A DNA stretch of 64,000 nt from Synchiropus splendidus (taxonomy: Eukaryota > Chordata > Actinopteri > Syngnathiformes > Callionymidae). Of the stretch, positions 24,490 to 44,100 are shown in pieces. The DNA is taken from NCBI RefSeq assembly GCF_027744825.2, contig NC_071347.1, positions 12,027,501 to 12,091,500 of the forward strand, written 5' to 3'. Position 1 is the first letter of the stretch; the number at the start of each line of letters is the position of its first letter. The notes below the pieces were generated by a model. The model was not told the DNA's origin, did not search any database, and saw nothing but the letters and a program-made list of their open reading frames with translations. A program made the position numbers and the translations under genes.

Positions 24490-24710
24490 TCTCTTGTTGT
24501 GTTTGCATGTTGATCCTCATCTGCCCAAGTCACACCTCTTCATGTCCTCATGCACCACATCTATCCACTTCACTGTCCTCCTTTCCACCACATCCTGGTA
24601 TCTTCATGTCAGACCTTCTTCGCCCATTATAGCCACCGTCACTCCCCATCACATGTCCAAATCATCTGCCATTGATTTGCATTTTCCATTACATACTGAG
24701 GAATAAGGAA
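24490..24710 (-). mobile_element. Decayed RTE-like LINE fragment
   Basis: Pyrimidine-rich text with 'catgtcctcatgcaccacatctat' and 'cacatgtccaaatcatct' resembles the antisense of the RTE reverse transcriptase C-terminal part. No intact frame remains. Confidence 0.4.
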
Positions 24711-26514
24711 AACCAAGAGTGAGCTTCTCGTGCTTCCTCTTACTTATTCATTCAGCCACAAATCCCTTTTCCTCCTTGACTGCGCTTCATTTCGTTTTAA
24801 ACTGCAGCAATGAGAAGATCCCACTAGAAGGCAGATCAGACGGATTTTCCACCATTATCGTCCTAAAACCCCAAAGTCTGTCATCTCCAGGCGACCCACG
24901 CTGACGTGGATAAAATATGCTCTTCGAATCTCTCCAGCATCAAGATGAAAAATCCCTCGGGAGAAATTTCCTCCTCCGCAACTGAACAATGCATTAAGAG
25001 CGATACCCTTTTCATTTGGTGTCTTTCCTTTCTGCATTTCCATATTTATATCCTAAATGCCGTTTCTCTGCCGCCTAATTTACATTTCCGTGACAGCTCT
25101 TGCGGATGGACTAACAAGTAGCTTTCAAAGTCTTGGCCCAGGGCTTTTATTCTGATGTGGTCCACGCGCTTGACAGGCGAGCGTTGGTCATCGTGGGTTT
25201 TTAACTCGCCCCTCTGGTGAAATAAAAATACTCAGGACCAGTGTAAAAAGAGAGTTCAAGTCAAGCACATTCAGGCTACATATTCACTGACGTCTGATAG
25301 AATCTGGCATTGAAGTAAAAAATAAATGAGAAGGTGAAAGTACTCAACACAAGCTTGAGAAGGCAGAAGTTGGACCCGTGGGCAGGTTAGACCAGAAAAT
25401 GATCTTCATTAAAACATGAATGTGAAGTTCAAAAGAAACGTGTCCATCCAAAGAAGAAAGCCAGTGAGAAGAGCCCTGATCACGACTTGAAAGGATCAAT
25501 GGTTTTACAGCAGACATAAGTATCCAGAAACATGCCGTGATGAGTAAAACCAACTAGACGGGTGGAGGTGAGAAGGTTTGGTGAAAAAAGAAAAATGGCT
25601 TGAAGTGGGAAGACTGTGAAACTGGTTCACGATTATAATTCAACAGAAGCAAGAGGGAAAAATATTGTTCGACTGGTCACTTAAATGTGTATTTATTTAT
25701 CAAAATAGAGTTCTGTAAACACAATATGTCCGCTTCTTCGTTTGTACATGTTTAGTTTGAATTAAAAATAGGGCAAAACATGATCCTTGGGGAACACCAG
25801 CTCTCAATATATGCTATAAACTCAGACCCCATGTTTTCCAGCCAAGAGCACAACTGGTTTAGACAAAAGACCTAGACATTTCCAGTGAATAAATAAAATA
25901 AATTCCGTGGCAACAGAAGTGTCGATCCATTTGAATTGGGGCCCCGGTGACCCCCTCATCTCATCCTGTCATTGTCCCGGCCGTGACATTTAAACCACCA
26001 TCTCAGCACCGGGACACGGTGTCCAGAGACATTGTTCTTCCTAATAGAATAAAGATGAAGATAAACAGTGAGGAGAAAGGGCAGGAGTGTTCCCGGTTCG
26101 ATCTGGTGACCTGATGGATTTATAGCTCGGAGTGACGCCCTGTTCAGATGCTCCTCGCAAAAAACCCTGCAGGAAAGAATGGTTGAAACCATGAAGATAT
26201 TTGAAGATAACAATGGTGATAAATAAAAACTAAATTCTTCAAGGAAAAATATTGAAGAAAGGAATATTCAGCTTAATGGTACATTAAGTCTTCCTTAGCT
26301 TCTCCTCTTCTCTTGTGTAACTAAACTTACTCTCTGTTATTTTCCCTCATTCTTGCAGGCTTTTCTTCTTCCTTGCTCAGTATTTCTGCCAACAACTGTT
26401 AAAACAGCAACCAAATGAGATGAGAGAATTAATGTGCAATTTTGTACATACACACTTGGCTGATTTTTGTACGTGGGTCATGTCAAATATTTGTACATTG
26501 TGAGTAAACCAGCG
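24711..26514. other. Non-coding stretch, no gene seen
   Basis: No exon or RNA gene is supported. The short frames are chance. Confidence 0.45.
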
Positions 26515-26735
26515 CTCAGTCCTGTCCAGGGTTGTGGGCAGTGCTGGCGCCTATTCTCGTGGTCATCGGGAGAGGCAGGAACACACCCTGGACAGGTTGC
26601 ACCATTCACACACTCACACACCTGTGGGCAATTTTAGAATGTCCTGTTAACCTACTCAGCAGGTCTTTGGGCTGTGGGAGGAAACTGGAGTACCCGGGGG
26701 AAACCCACGCTGACACAGTGAGAACATGCAAACTC
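26515..26735 (+). repeat. Common fish retrotransposon-tail repeat
   Basis: Contains 'caccctggacaggttgca', then 'gggcaattttagaatgtcc', 'ctgtgggaggaaactggag' and 'gagaacatgcaaactcca' in order. This is the conserved layout of a very abundant vertebrate repeat tail associated with L2-like LINEs and SINEs. The copy is moderately diverged. Confidence 0.7.
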
Positions 26736-29700
26736 CAGGCACTGTACCTCCTGAAGCTGTTTCTGACTCAACATGTGAACTGAAAATGTAACTATTCTGT
26801 ACTCATTTAAGAACGTTACAGCCTCATTCTAAGATGAATGTGTTGTTTACACTCAAATTCTGCAAATAATATTCCACAAATAACATATGTTGTGGTCCAG
26901 CACTGGACTGGTGCACGCTTCAAAGCAGCAGCAAACAAAGACGGATGGTTCGAGGGCAAGAGAAAGAACATGAACATAAAGAATAATGAGTACATACAGT
27001 GACGTTGATGTTGAGTGGTACACAAGTTACTTGTGCTTTTCATTTAAATTTTGGTGTCACACAAAATGTTCACACGTGGTTGAAAACATAATACACCGTG
27101 TTCCACAGTGACTGGCTGCTTGAAAACTGCAGGTATCCTGTTCCCACTGATCATCCTTGAGATGTATTGACGGCTTAAAATGAGCCGGCATTGATCATGA
27201 AGAGCTTCGTGAATGATAGTAATAAAAGACACGGTGTGGAAGAAATTACTCTGTCAGCGAGAGCTGAATAAGTTATATTATTAAGCTGAATATTAATGGA
27301 GAAAAGAGAAATTCATAAGATGACAATAAGGGGCAATTTCTAATTGTTATTCGACATAAATACAATTTAAACATGAAAAAACTAGAAAAGCAATCAGAGA
27401 GTGCAAACCTCTGCAAAGAATGTTTAAAAATCCTGGATCCATACGGTGATCCAGATCACCCCAAAATTTGACTCATTTTTTCCTAGTCCCATTCATCCAA
27501 ATCCATCTGAAACTTTTCAAGGTAAAAAAAGAGGCAACATGTAAAATGTAATGCAACGTCATGAGGAAAAGGCTTATGTCGTATGTTTCATTGAGTTGGC
27601 TTCTTGCAACAACATCTCCAAACCAGGTCAAATATAATTTGGCCCTCATGTCTCCAAAGTCATCGCATGCTGATGCCAGTAGGCGTCGCTCAAGTCTCAC
27701 GCAAACTGTAACATTAGTAAACGCTGCCTTAGTAATAAAAGCACTAGGGAAAAAATAGTTGGACAAAATGAAAATTATTAAAAAGGAAATGAAGGTTAAA
27801 TATGGAGAAGAAAACTTTGGGAAGGAAGAGTGAAAAATAATATGAGTCAAATAAAACAGAAGCAAAACAAGGCGGACACATTGAGGCAGCTTGTGGAAAT
27901 TAACTTAAAATTAAAGGAAACAAAACGTTCGTATGAGGATTGGCGGTTGAGGAAAGTAATAAAGTATTACTTCTTCTCTTTTCTCTTTCTCTTTTTGGGA
28001 CCGGCTGGATAGTTCAGGTCAGGTCATTATTGGAGGGGGAAGAAGAAATTGAACGTAAATGTAATAATAAGCTGCAGGGCTGAAACAGAAGGGAACAAAA
28101 GGAACGTCACGGAATCTTTCATCACGGATTGTCGTCTGGAAAAAAACGGATCAAATGTAGAATTGAAGGGAAACACAACGTGTTTCATGAGCCAAATAAA
28201 GGAACGGAGAAACCATGACTTGGTCCAAGGAAAACTGACCAGATAAGCTCAAAGAAAACGGAAAGAGGAGTCAACTCAAACAGAAGAATTTGTGAGGTCC
28301 GTGATCTGAGGCTGTGCATTAACTTGACAAATTCCGGGAGACGCGGTAATGGTTATAAGGCTCATTACCGTATAATGACGAGAGCTGCTGTAGGTCACAC
28401 GTGATTTACTTCACAACATCTTCACTCTGATTAAGACTTGAACCTCTGTCATCACGCGTCTCAGCAGCTGCGCGCCTGTTGCACTTTCTTGTTCTTCCGC
28501 TCCACCTCGCGCACCAATGATAATGGCGGACACCGTGAATTTCCAGAGAAAGTTTTGGTCTGGATTAAAAGCGTTTTCCTTCCAGCGGAACAAATATGTC
28601 AACAGGATCGGAGCCATCTGCCTGACGGTGACCACCGCAGCGTCCCCCGCTGACTGATCACGAGTGGCTTGTGAGGAAGCATATGGTGCCGTGGGATGTC
28701 GGCTCATTTGCTACGAGGGAGGACTAAATCTGATTATAGACTGGATTTGGAAATAAAAGCTGAGGCTCCCCACTTTCATTTTTCAGTCACACAAAGCGCT
28801 TTGAGAGCAGGTTGGTGATTCATGAGTGTTTGATGCCTGGAAGCCTCTGGCTGCTATCGTGGGGGGATATTAGATTCTGGTGTTCAGCAGGAAAGTGGCC
28901 ATTAGCGTCTCACTGGGAGCTTCATTGGTGGAACAGAGACGTACGAATGTGGGCTTGTTGGAGAATGAAATCTGATTATTGACCTTGTTAGTCCAACCTC
29001 CAGGGCCACTGAGAATTCAGCATTTAAATGAAATCATATCTGTTCGATTAACAGGAACTGACTCTTGCAGAGCCAACGCAGAGACGCAAACTGAGCTTTT
29101 ATGCCGTCGTCTTGCAGCGTCTGCCTCATCTCAGATGTCAAGCCAGCGCCCATTGGTCATATTAAAGGGTCACAGGCATCAGGGGTTTGTCTTATCTGAC
29201 ACAGTGATGCCACGGTTTTGTACTTTTTTATAAAAAATATAAAGTGAGTCAGGGCGAAGAGGAAGTTGTCTGTGAGTGTAGAATGAGTCGTGGATTTGGC
29301 TAAGCACAAATCATCTGTCAGTCATAACAAAACAAAAAAAAGAAAAAGGAAAGAAAATCATGGAAATAATCGACCAAAATGTGTTTTCTGGTTCACCTAT
29401 TTTTAATAAAATTCTGAGCTCTGTCATCTGCAAGAGATTATTTCTTGTTCACCAATAGATTCAAGTCTGGTTTTAAGTCTCATATCTGGCCAAAACATTG
29501 GTTTGCATGTTTCCAAATTAGGATGTTTTTTTTTTTGTTTTTTTTCTCCTCTAAAATATCTATTTATATTCCATGAAATAGTTCCAGTAATATTCACTAG
29601 CAAATGTTTTATACCACTGCTGATGGCCAGAGGTTATTTCACTGTATGCACAGGCAGTTTAATTCTTCTGTTCTTCGCTTGACCTCTGTTTCTTGAATGT

Positions 29701-29861
29701 GTCATTTAATTCATCCTTATCATCAAAAGTTGTCACATGCTTGTTTATTGGATGAAAACAAATAGTCACAGTGAAGCAACAAGTATTTTCAGAGATAATG
29801 TGTTGTTTACTTACACCTGGGTGACACTTAGTAGTTAGCAGCATCCCACTTTCACTTTAAA
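26736..29861. other. Non-coding stretch, no gene seen
   Basis: No supported gene. The longest frame (minus 27473-27865) has no recognisable motif and is AT-driven. Confidence 0.45.
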
Positions 29862-30702
29862 CTGTATTTTCCAAACTACAGAGCGCTCTGGAATGTTAGC
29901 CGCACCCACGAAATCTAAGAAGAAAAATAGATCTTTTTCGTACATAAGCCGCACCGGTCTTTACTTACCGGTGAACTGTTGCAGTCTGTGCCCCAGAAAA
30001 TGCATGAAGATCACTTCTAGCGATCCTCTAGTTCTAGTTTTGTTGTCCAGACTGACATCTGAAACTATCTCAGCAATGTTCTGAACTTGAATCGTGAACT
30101 CCTCACATCTTATTTACATTTAAAGTGTTCAAAATGCGCCGTTTTCACCCTCCAGTAGATCGTCTCTGTTGGCAGAGCTGTGGACACGCGGTTGAAAACA
30201 GCACAATTTGAGCGCTTTAAAGGTAAATAAAATGCCCGTGGTGTCATCGGTTTGATGTGAGAAGGCTCAATATTTTTGCCAGCATGACGCCCTTTAGATT
30301 GTAAAAACTAGGGATGCTCCAAAACACAAGTAGAGCACTGTGAAAGTTCCCACTCTGGACGTTTCAAAAGTTTCAGACAATATGGTTCACGTTCCGAATG
30401 TCACGCTCAGACCAACGATTGTCCACGAGTGACCGCTGGGTCCGGCAGTTTCACCTTCATGAGCACCAGACCGTGGGCGGTGCTTCATCAGAGTGCCGGC
30501 TGTCACATGTGATCAGATTTTGTGATCGGCAATGACAGGCAGTGATCACTGATCACGCCGAGTTTAACCGTTCATAATCGGTGGCCAATCGATCGGAGTA
30601 TCCCTCGGAAAAACGCATATATTAGCCGTTGTAGCGTTGTATAAGCCGCAGGGTTCAGACCACGAGAACAAAGCTGCGGCCTATAGTCCAGAAAATACGG
30701 TA
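29862..30702. mobile_element. Non-autonomous DNA element with 'CTGTATTTTCC' inverted ends
   Basis: The left end reads CTGTATTTTCCAAACTACAG. The right end, reversed, reads CCGTATTTTCTGGACTATAG. 'Ataagccgca' motifs follow inside each end (near 29945 and 30640). This mirrored layout matches a widespread vertebrate MITE-like family. There is no coding capacity. The superfamily is not assigned and no target duplication was checked beyond the ends. Confidence 0.65.
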
Positions 30703-33700
30703 GTTGGAACGTGGTCTGGTTCAATAGAAAGCACAGAGGCTGCGAGAATCTAGAACAGCATGGGTTCCAGAACCTTGTCAGTGTGAAAGGCCTCTGAGAG
30801 TGTGTCTGTCCCTCCATGTCCGTCAACCCCATGGTTCTGTGGACTACAATGTACGCGCTACACTGTAATGCTGCACTGACTCTACTGAGTGGCATTTTCC
30901 CCACTATTGCCATTCTGTTAAAATTGTCAAACTTTCCTGACATTGTAATTGAATTTACAACAGTGATTGAAATTGGAACATACCTTGAATATGCAAAAGT
31001 AATGACAGGAGATAAGAAAGGATGTACCTTCTTGTCTTTGATAAAAACCTCCATATTTCAGCTGAAAAGACACACAAAGACTGACTGAATCCTGGATCTG
31101 TTTCCAGCCTCACCTTCCTTCTGTAGCTCCAGGCGACACCTTTACATTGAATAAAGGCCAGACAGGAAAAAAGGCCACTCTCAGAGAATTGATTGGATTT
31201 TCTGAGCTTCTTTCTTCAGAGAGATCTCATGATAGAATTTACATAATGTTGTATAGAGTCATATACAGCTGGTCTCCTGCAAATTTAAAACTTCCCTCCA
31301 CATATTGATTCTATACTCACACTCTCCTTTTCATTACAGAGCTCTTTAATGGTTTTCTTCCTGGTGGAATGTAGGACTCATGGCGTGGGCGTGCTCCTGT
31401 TAAAAATAATTCATTCCATATCTCCAACTTTTATTTGGATGTAAAAAGATTATGAGTTCAAAGCAAAGGTTTGTACTCTCTTTGACTTCATATTAGATGA
31501 TGTAAACCAGACCAGCCAATTAAGACAAGAAAAGAAGTGCCCCACAGGAAGTCCGTCACATCCGTGGCTTCTGGAAAACCCAAAAGTACAAGCCCCTCAA
31601 CCACAACCTTCATCTCATCTGGCGGGGCCCATCGTAAATCGCGCAAAGCTAAAGCTTCCAGACTTTATTAAGTCGACCCCTGGTACATCTGAAGGTGTAA
31701 TAACTTGGCTATTGATCCACAGCCTTCCAACCCTTCAGTGTTTGGGGCATATATGATTCGGCTTTCTCTTGCTATAGGACACTGGGGAAGCAAAAAAAAA
31801 AAAACAGGAGGAAACAAACTGCCTATTTGGAAGGTATGTGTCATATATTTGGGTCTAGCTGAGCGGCTAAGAATGCTTGGATTCATATAAACCAACATCA
31901 GTGTGAATTACTCTCTATTGTCAATGGTCACCCGAGGCCGTCCTCACTCAGCCTGACCGAGCTGCTCCTAGGACCCTCGCTCAGGGCTGGAGTTCTGACT
32001 TCACATGACAATACCATGACTGATGCCATTTGTCACAGATATTGGAGGCTACTTGTCTTGTCACCAGCGTCGTAGTACTCGCAATCGACCTTTGTCTCGA
32101 GACCACTTTTTTAGGGTCTCAGTCTCGTCTCGGTTAGGAATGGATTTTTACTCTGTCTTGTTTCGGCCTTGGACTGAGGTGACTTGGGATTTCTGTACAA
32201 GACCCAGATAGACCGCCATAGTAAACTGTCATAGTTAGTTAAAAAAAAAAAAGATTCAGTTTCAATGTTTTGTTGTAGTTGTAGTTGTGTTTATATATTT
32301 TTTTTTATCTGGGGTCTCAAACTGACCCACCAGAGGACCACAGTGGGTTTTTGTTGCAAATCAGGAGGATAACCAAACACCAATAAGCAGTCTGAAGACT
32401 GTTAGTTCCAGACTGGTTCCACTTGTTTCAGTTGACACCTGACTGGTGAAGAGGATCAGCTTGAGACTCTTTATACTGTATATACTGTGTTGGTCTTGAT
32501 CTCCAAATATCTACGTCTCGATACTCTCCAGCCTCGATCATGGTCTCAGGTTCAGTCACTCCTTCATGGTTCATCCCACTTCTGACACCAATAGTCAACC
32601 TGTCAGTCAAAAGGTTACAGGTTTATCTGCGTTATTTCAATGCTGAGTTACCACGTTCATGCAACCAGTGAAGGATGTCCCCCAACTACTGTTGCTCAAA
32701 TAGGTGTCACCAACTGATTCATAACATCTTGGTAGCTGTATCAACAAGACTTTTCTGATAAATGGAAGACAGGAATTAAGAAAAATATAGAGAAATCAAT
32801 TTTAAAAAATTAATTGTAAATGACATGTGACATAACTTCATGATTTATTTTATTGATGGCCTCCAACTCACCTTTAACTGTTACAGATTATGAGTTATGT
32901 CCAATCAGATTGCTGATAATATTTCCAAAGTATTGTCCATAATGTGACTTTGTCACTGCTGCTTTAGAGCTGCGATGGACTTTGCTTTAATGAAGAACTG
33001 GTTTCTTTCCTATTGAAGGGACAAGTTATGACAATAATCAAAGCCAGCACATTCAGGTCACAACATCGGTAACTCGCTGAAAGAATCCGTGTGTCTTCGT
33101 GAAGCTGCTCTTTATCTTGCCGTCTTCACTCTTCTGGTTGTTTGAAGGAGAGCATATATTGTGGAATAACTATAATGAATGTGAACGTATCTGGGTCACC
33201 TTCGCCACCAATGAGGAAGAAGATGAGTTCGACAGAGAAGTTCAACCGCAGCGAACAAATCCTCAACGGTTTCTCTTTAAGTATACGTCTTTGCTTTTAC
33301 GTCCCTCATTAAATCCTCATTTTCTGTTGGTCCGCCGAGCTTCCCTTTTTTGGAATGAAGTCAAACAGCAGCCCACACAGAGGCATCTCGACTTCAGAGC
33401 ACGGCTTTAATCATTCTTTTTAATATGTATGGAAGATGGTTCCAGCCGACGTTATTATCAGCGGAAAGGTCAAAGTGTTTAACATGATGAATGCCGGCGT
33501 TTGGGAGGAAATGCGATTTGGAGGGTTACGACTTTAGCCCTGACAGGTTCATGCTAATAAAGGTTGTGACGGTAAAGCACCTATGAGTGATGCGGTCCGC
33601 CGCACATTAGCACGGCTTCATTTGAGGCAAAAAAATGAAGTTTGTCGCAAGTGGAGCCGATTCAAGGAACTGAATTATTCATTTAAAATATGGTCTAACC

Positions 33701-34879
33701 CAGTCAATTCATTTTGGTGAGATATCGCATTGTTCTTCTTCATTCATTCATTCCCCAGAGTATTCTATGCCTATATTTCCCCAAGAAAATTCACGTCGAC
33801 TGCCTCCCACGACAAACCTGTTGCCCAGCAACTTTGTGCTGCAATAATTCGCTTCTTTTACTCCAATGGTTCAGCAACCAAACTGGCTTATTTATTTGAC
33901 CTCCCTCTGTGATAACAGTTTTAACAACAGAACAAGAACAAGGTCAGCACATACTTCCACACAAATAGGTCAAACAAGCAAAAAGCATCGAGTGGGAACA
34001 AACCATCTGCTCAGCAGCGAAACTTCGAGGCTGTTCTGTTAAGCAAAAAAGTGAGGTGGAGTTCATCCAGACCTCAGATCTTCCTCTCCGTGAAAAGTCT
34101 ACCGGCCGATTTCAAGGATTAAAACTGAAACTATTCCCCCAAAGTAGTGAAACATCTTTCAGCACTGATCAAGCTAACCCACAAATACTGAATGTTTCAT
34201 GTGGTGAGCTTTTCCTAAGTCTGTGCGATGGTTATGCTTGTCGCTGGACGTCATGCTCTCTGGGTAAGCGGCTTTGAAATATTTGGATGGTCCAGCAGCC
34301 GCAGCAGCGAAAGGCTTCCCATGACAGGCCACGTCGGAAGGTTTAATCCCAGTTTTCATGTACGACCGTCTCTCAGTGATGATTTATTAAACCATAATCT
34401 GGGCCTCTTACCCAACAGGATTTCCATTGCTTATGAGTCAGAGACATTTTAATTCAGCCAAAGTACGAGCACAGAAACCCAATAGATTTTTTTGGGAGAT
34501 CATTTGAATGGAGTATTGAAAATTATAAAGAGGTTTGAGATTATGTTATGATGAAATGGAAATATGATTTTAACCACATGGTCGGTTGTTTTTGTTTGTT
34601 AATTTTTTAAGGACACAAACAAACTCAAATACATTTCAGTATGGTAACGTTGTTATGAATGAAAGTTTCCATTTATAAAACAGCATAGAAAGATTAAGAA
34701 AAAAAAGCTTTGGGGGACATTTTCTGGGGAAAAAACAAACATGCAAACGTGAAATAAAAAGTAGTTTATTTTAGTTATAGATAGAAACTTTGTCTGTTCT
34801 TCAATAAAAAATTTGTAGTTGACAGCTTCTTCACACTGAAGAACTTTCACACCACAAAAGCACCATATAAGGACAGTAC
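30703..34879. other. Non-coding stretch, no gene seen
   Basis: A 'gtctcgagacc...gtctcagtctcgtctcgg' tract at about 32090-32140 and 'gtctcgatactctccagcctcg' at about 32514 look like pieces of one fish interspersed repeat. No exon or RNA gene is supported. Confidence 0.45.
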
Positions 34880-35440
34880 AGCCCTGTTTCTTCTGAAAGC
34901 ATTCTTGCTGCTGGAATGAATAATTTCTTGTTGATGTTTTTTTCTGGGAAAGGGGTGTTCTGTATCGCCTGCCTGGTGGCAGCAGCATGTAGGAGTGATG
35001 CAGGGGACTGGAGGGGTCTTTGGCGGTGAGCATCCCTACAGTTCAGTCAGAGCTTGCTGTGCTGCTATGGTTGTTTTCCTGCCTTGATTTATGATGCGGG
35101 AGAGTTTTGTTTTGATGAATGAGGAAGTTGTACCAGGATGAGTTATTGTAGATTCAATGAGTGATCTGAATCTGATCTGAGTTGATGAAAGTCCTCTGTT
35201 TCCGGAGCAGGTGGAGTCGCTGTTGATGTTCTTCAAACACAGTCTGCATGTTTTGTAAAAGACTGGCAGCTGTCGAATTCTGTCCCAAGGTATTTAAAAG
35301 TCTGGACTTTCTCCACCAGCTGACCATGGATGCTGAGTGGTTGGAACAGTTGCTCTGGCTGTTGCCAGCTGGACCCAAAGCACTGCTCCTTGGTCTTCAA
35401 GCTGTTAAACTCCAACAAAAGTTTGAAAAGAAAAAGCAAT
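34880..35440 (-). mobile_element. L2/CR1-Rex-type LINE fragment (3' end of the reverse transcriptase frame)
   Basis: The minus strand shows, in order, VEKVQTFKYLGTEFDS (near 35330-35290), EEHQQRLHLLRKQRTF (near 35230), and PLHHSYMLLPPGRRYRTP near 34960-35010. These match the usual C-terminal order in L2/Rex-like LINEs (KYLG, QQRL..LRKL, LPSGRRYR.P). Frame changes and stops show decay. Confidence 0.72.
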
Positions 35441-35507
35441 TTTTTGACGTAAAACAGGGACAAACATTCAACAAATAAGGTTATGTGCTAAAAATAAGAC
35501 AGCAGCA

Positions 35508-35510
<3 letters not shown>

Positions 35511-35589
<79 letters not shown>
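35511..35589. repeat. (TA)n microsatellite
   Basis: About 39 uninterrupted TA units. Confidence 0.95.
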
Positions 35590-41107
<5,518 letters not shown>

Positions 41108-41144
41108 GGCTCTTGATGTTCCTCATTGAGGAACATCAAGAGCC
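41108..41144. repeat. Near-perfect 37-bp hairpin
   Basis: Arms of 18 bp (GGCTCTTGATGTTCCTCA and its reverse complement) are separated by one T. A partial third copy (AGAGCCTCATTGAGG) follows directly at about 41146-41160. No terminator or RNA-gene role is implied. Confidence 0.85.
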
Positions 41145-41160
41145 AAGAGCCTCATTGAGG

Positions 41161-44100
41161 GTTCACCTCAAGACAGTTTAACAAGATTCATGGAAGGCAC
41201 TTTAGTGTCTCCTGAATGGCAGTTCTACCGTCCATAATAGAGGGAGCAGACACCCTTTTACGTCAGCCCAGAACTGTTGTGACGACCAAGACCCACAGAA
41301 ATCCTCCAAAATAAAGACGCCAAATATTACGCACACATCACCTCCAGATCAGAAGCGAAGCTAACTAGTGGTTTGCAGCCACTCGTATTGCGGCGTTACC
41401 CAGAAACCAGAGGGAGAGGAACAATTTTGACTGGAAACATCTGGGCTCAAGGGTATCACCTTTCAGTTTTGCAAGTTTTCTCATAAAGCCAAATGACATT
41501 TAAAGGTGTCCTGTGGAGTAAACAAGCACAAGTTATGATTACTGACCCTCCTCTGAGAAACATAAATCACTCTCAGTCCAAACGTTTGTTTTTCATATGT
41601 TTAATGGAGGATTGCACTTCATCATCCAGATATAAAGGTCAGCTCTTTGAGACTGGCTTTAACACCACTAAAGAGACACTCCTGTTGGCTTGGAGCCTCA
41701 CAGTGTTGGTGAGTGTAACTTGGAGCATGATGCGGTGAATAACCAAGATGGCAGTTTCCATTCAAACCAGCCCACTCCGAGGGTTCCTGAGCGAGACTAG
41801 CAGTACTAATCCCGTAATCTGGTCCTGGACGCCTTCGTAGTAACTGAAGTGCCTTCACTGACTCTCTTAACAGACTCTCTCAGAGTCAAACTCAGAAGAG
41901 ATAATCCCCTTCATGGCATCGTTCACCACATCCAGGAGGTCAGATGACCCAAGCGTCTGACCTCCCTCTCGAAACTTCTCCACGAGCTGTCGCTCTGAAG
42001 AACTTATTTCTGATTTCATATTCTCTTTGAATATGATACTTTGTTTGAAATGTACCAGTTAAATACAGAGGGAATAGTTAAGCCACCAGTACCCCGGGGG
42101 TAAAAAAGCCTTCTTTAAACCAAAATACATCTTAGAATAAGCACTATGTGACTTGTAGGTATATTAAGAGTAACTGTAAACATTTGCACATACAGCTGCA
42201 CTTACCAGTCCAACATATATAAATCTGGTAGAAACATCAAGATCGTGTTTCATACTGAACCATAACATGTTCTGAAAAAGATTCAAAATTTCCCATGAAA
42301 CAGAGGTAGTGACAGCAAAAACAACACCATGGGGTTGCAAGTAAACAAAGTCAGTTCAAAGTAAAGCAATTGTCAGTACTGCTACTCTGGGACAAGTATC
42401 CATCTCTAAAGAGGAGTGAAATCTTCGACTCTAGGCTTCATATATTGGGGTGCTGATCCTCGTCCCTCCAGAGTCACCCTTAGGGGTCACGAGCTAACTA
42501 GTCCGTGCACCACTCAGAAGAGCATTGTTGCTGAAGTGAGTCACCTATCGCAGCTGAATATACTGACTCTCAGCACGGTTCCCTCCTGAGCTTCTCAGGG
42601 GTGACCTTCCTATTCATCTTCTGTGAATATATAAAACACAGTTGCTTTGTTTGGTCCCTCCACTGTAGAACCTCCCCTTCAATGTGGCACCACCCTGCCT
42701 CTGCCCCCATACCACCAGGCGACAGGGACTCTTTAGCCACACCTCCCTCAGTATGAATGACTGAAAAAGAATCGATACAGCTGCGCTGAATGCTTTAAAG
42801 AAATGAGAGCGTCTGCATCCTTAAAAAAAATAGTCCGTCATTCCCAGGATGCAGTCATGGCAAATGTCTAGTAAACACGCCGCCGGTGGAGCCTGCGGTG
42901 GTGAATAAATGAATGTAAACTGGTAGCACCTCCCTTGAGTCCAGACAGCCAGGTCATTAAATGTGATGAAGCGTTGCTGGAAGGACCGAGGGAGGAAACA
43001 ACCCTGAAAATGGGACTGAAGGAGAATAGAAGGTCCGCAGCAAGTCTGGAGAGTGAAAAAAACTCTTTGGTGTAATTAAGACTAATGTGCTTTTGGCATC
43101 CGTGCGGCGAGGTTGGCACGGCAGGGCGGCTCCCTCGCAGAAGAGACTCATCTTAACCTGATAAAATAAAGTCAGACGCCTGCGGCGCTGATCTTGTTTG
43201 TCCACTTCCCAGACGACGCCAGAGGTGAGAGGGAGATTTAGAGGACATGCAGTGTGCGTAACGGACTCACAAAAGGTGGAAACTAATCCTGATAAAGTTG
43301 ATAAACAACAGCTTAAACTTCTGCACTTCCCAGAGTTATGTTGGTTCAGAGTATTGGAAACAAGCTAAGCTACAGTGTGGTCATTACTTTCCATCAGGAG
43401 ATTCTCAGCCACTGAAAACTTCCTCTTCCTCCAGTCAGCAACTGTCAGTAGCCCATCTGCTGAAACTCCGTCCAGCTGAGCGGCAGAGACCCGACATCTG
43501 CTCCCAGGTATCACCTTTCACCAGCAGCAGGTTTCTGGGTCGACTCAGAACCATGTAGATTCAGTCAGGGAGGAAATGTCACGCCTCCCCACAGAATTTT
43601 AATTGGGCAAACCAAACAAATACCCACGGAGCCAGAACAACACACAGGAATTCATAAATGAAACTGTCAAGTTACATCAGACGGCTGCTCCCTGCTGCTG
43701 CTGGACCTTTGTTTATATCCACTTGTATTTGGTTCCGCACCATGTGAGGAGACAACGCAAGTCTGTTGGATGTGTACAATTGAATATTATTTATGACGGA
43801 AATACCAGTGAGTACTCAATGAAATGCAAAACTCTGTTTCAAATGAATCTAAAACTACAGATAAATATTTATGTTTATAAATAGATGATGTGAAATATAA
43901 TTCGGGGAAAATGTGTTGGATTATTAATATTTAAATAGCGGAAATACACAAAATGATATCAAAAAATGACACAAATTAATAAGGATACACAGAACAAATA
44001 ACATAGTCATGATGAAAAAGTAATTGAAAAAGTAACCGACAGTCAATAAGCGACGAAGAAAATATGAAAAATGAATACAATAATATTGTGATAAGTAAGA

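Noticed and set aside
31845..31890. tRNA-like string 'ggtctagctgagcggctaaga' (A-box resemblance)
   Set aside because: No B box or cloverleaf partner arms follow; probably chance.
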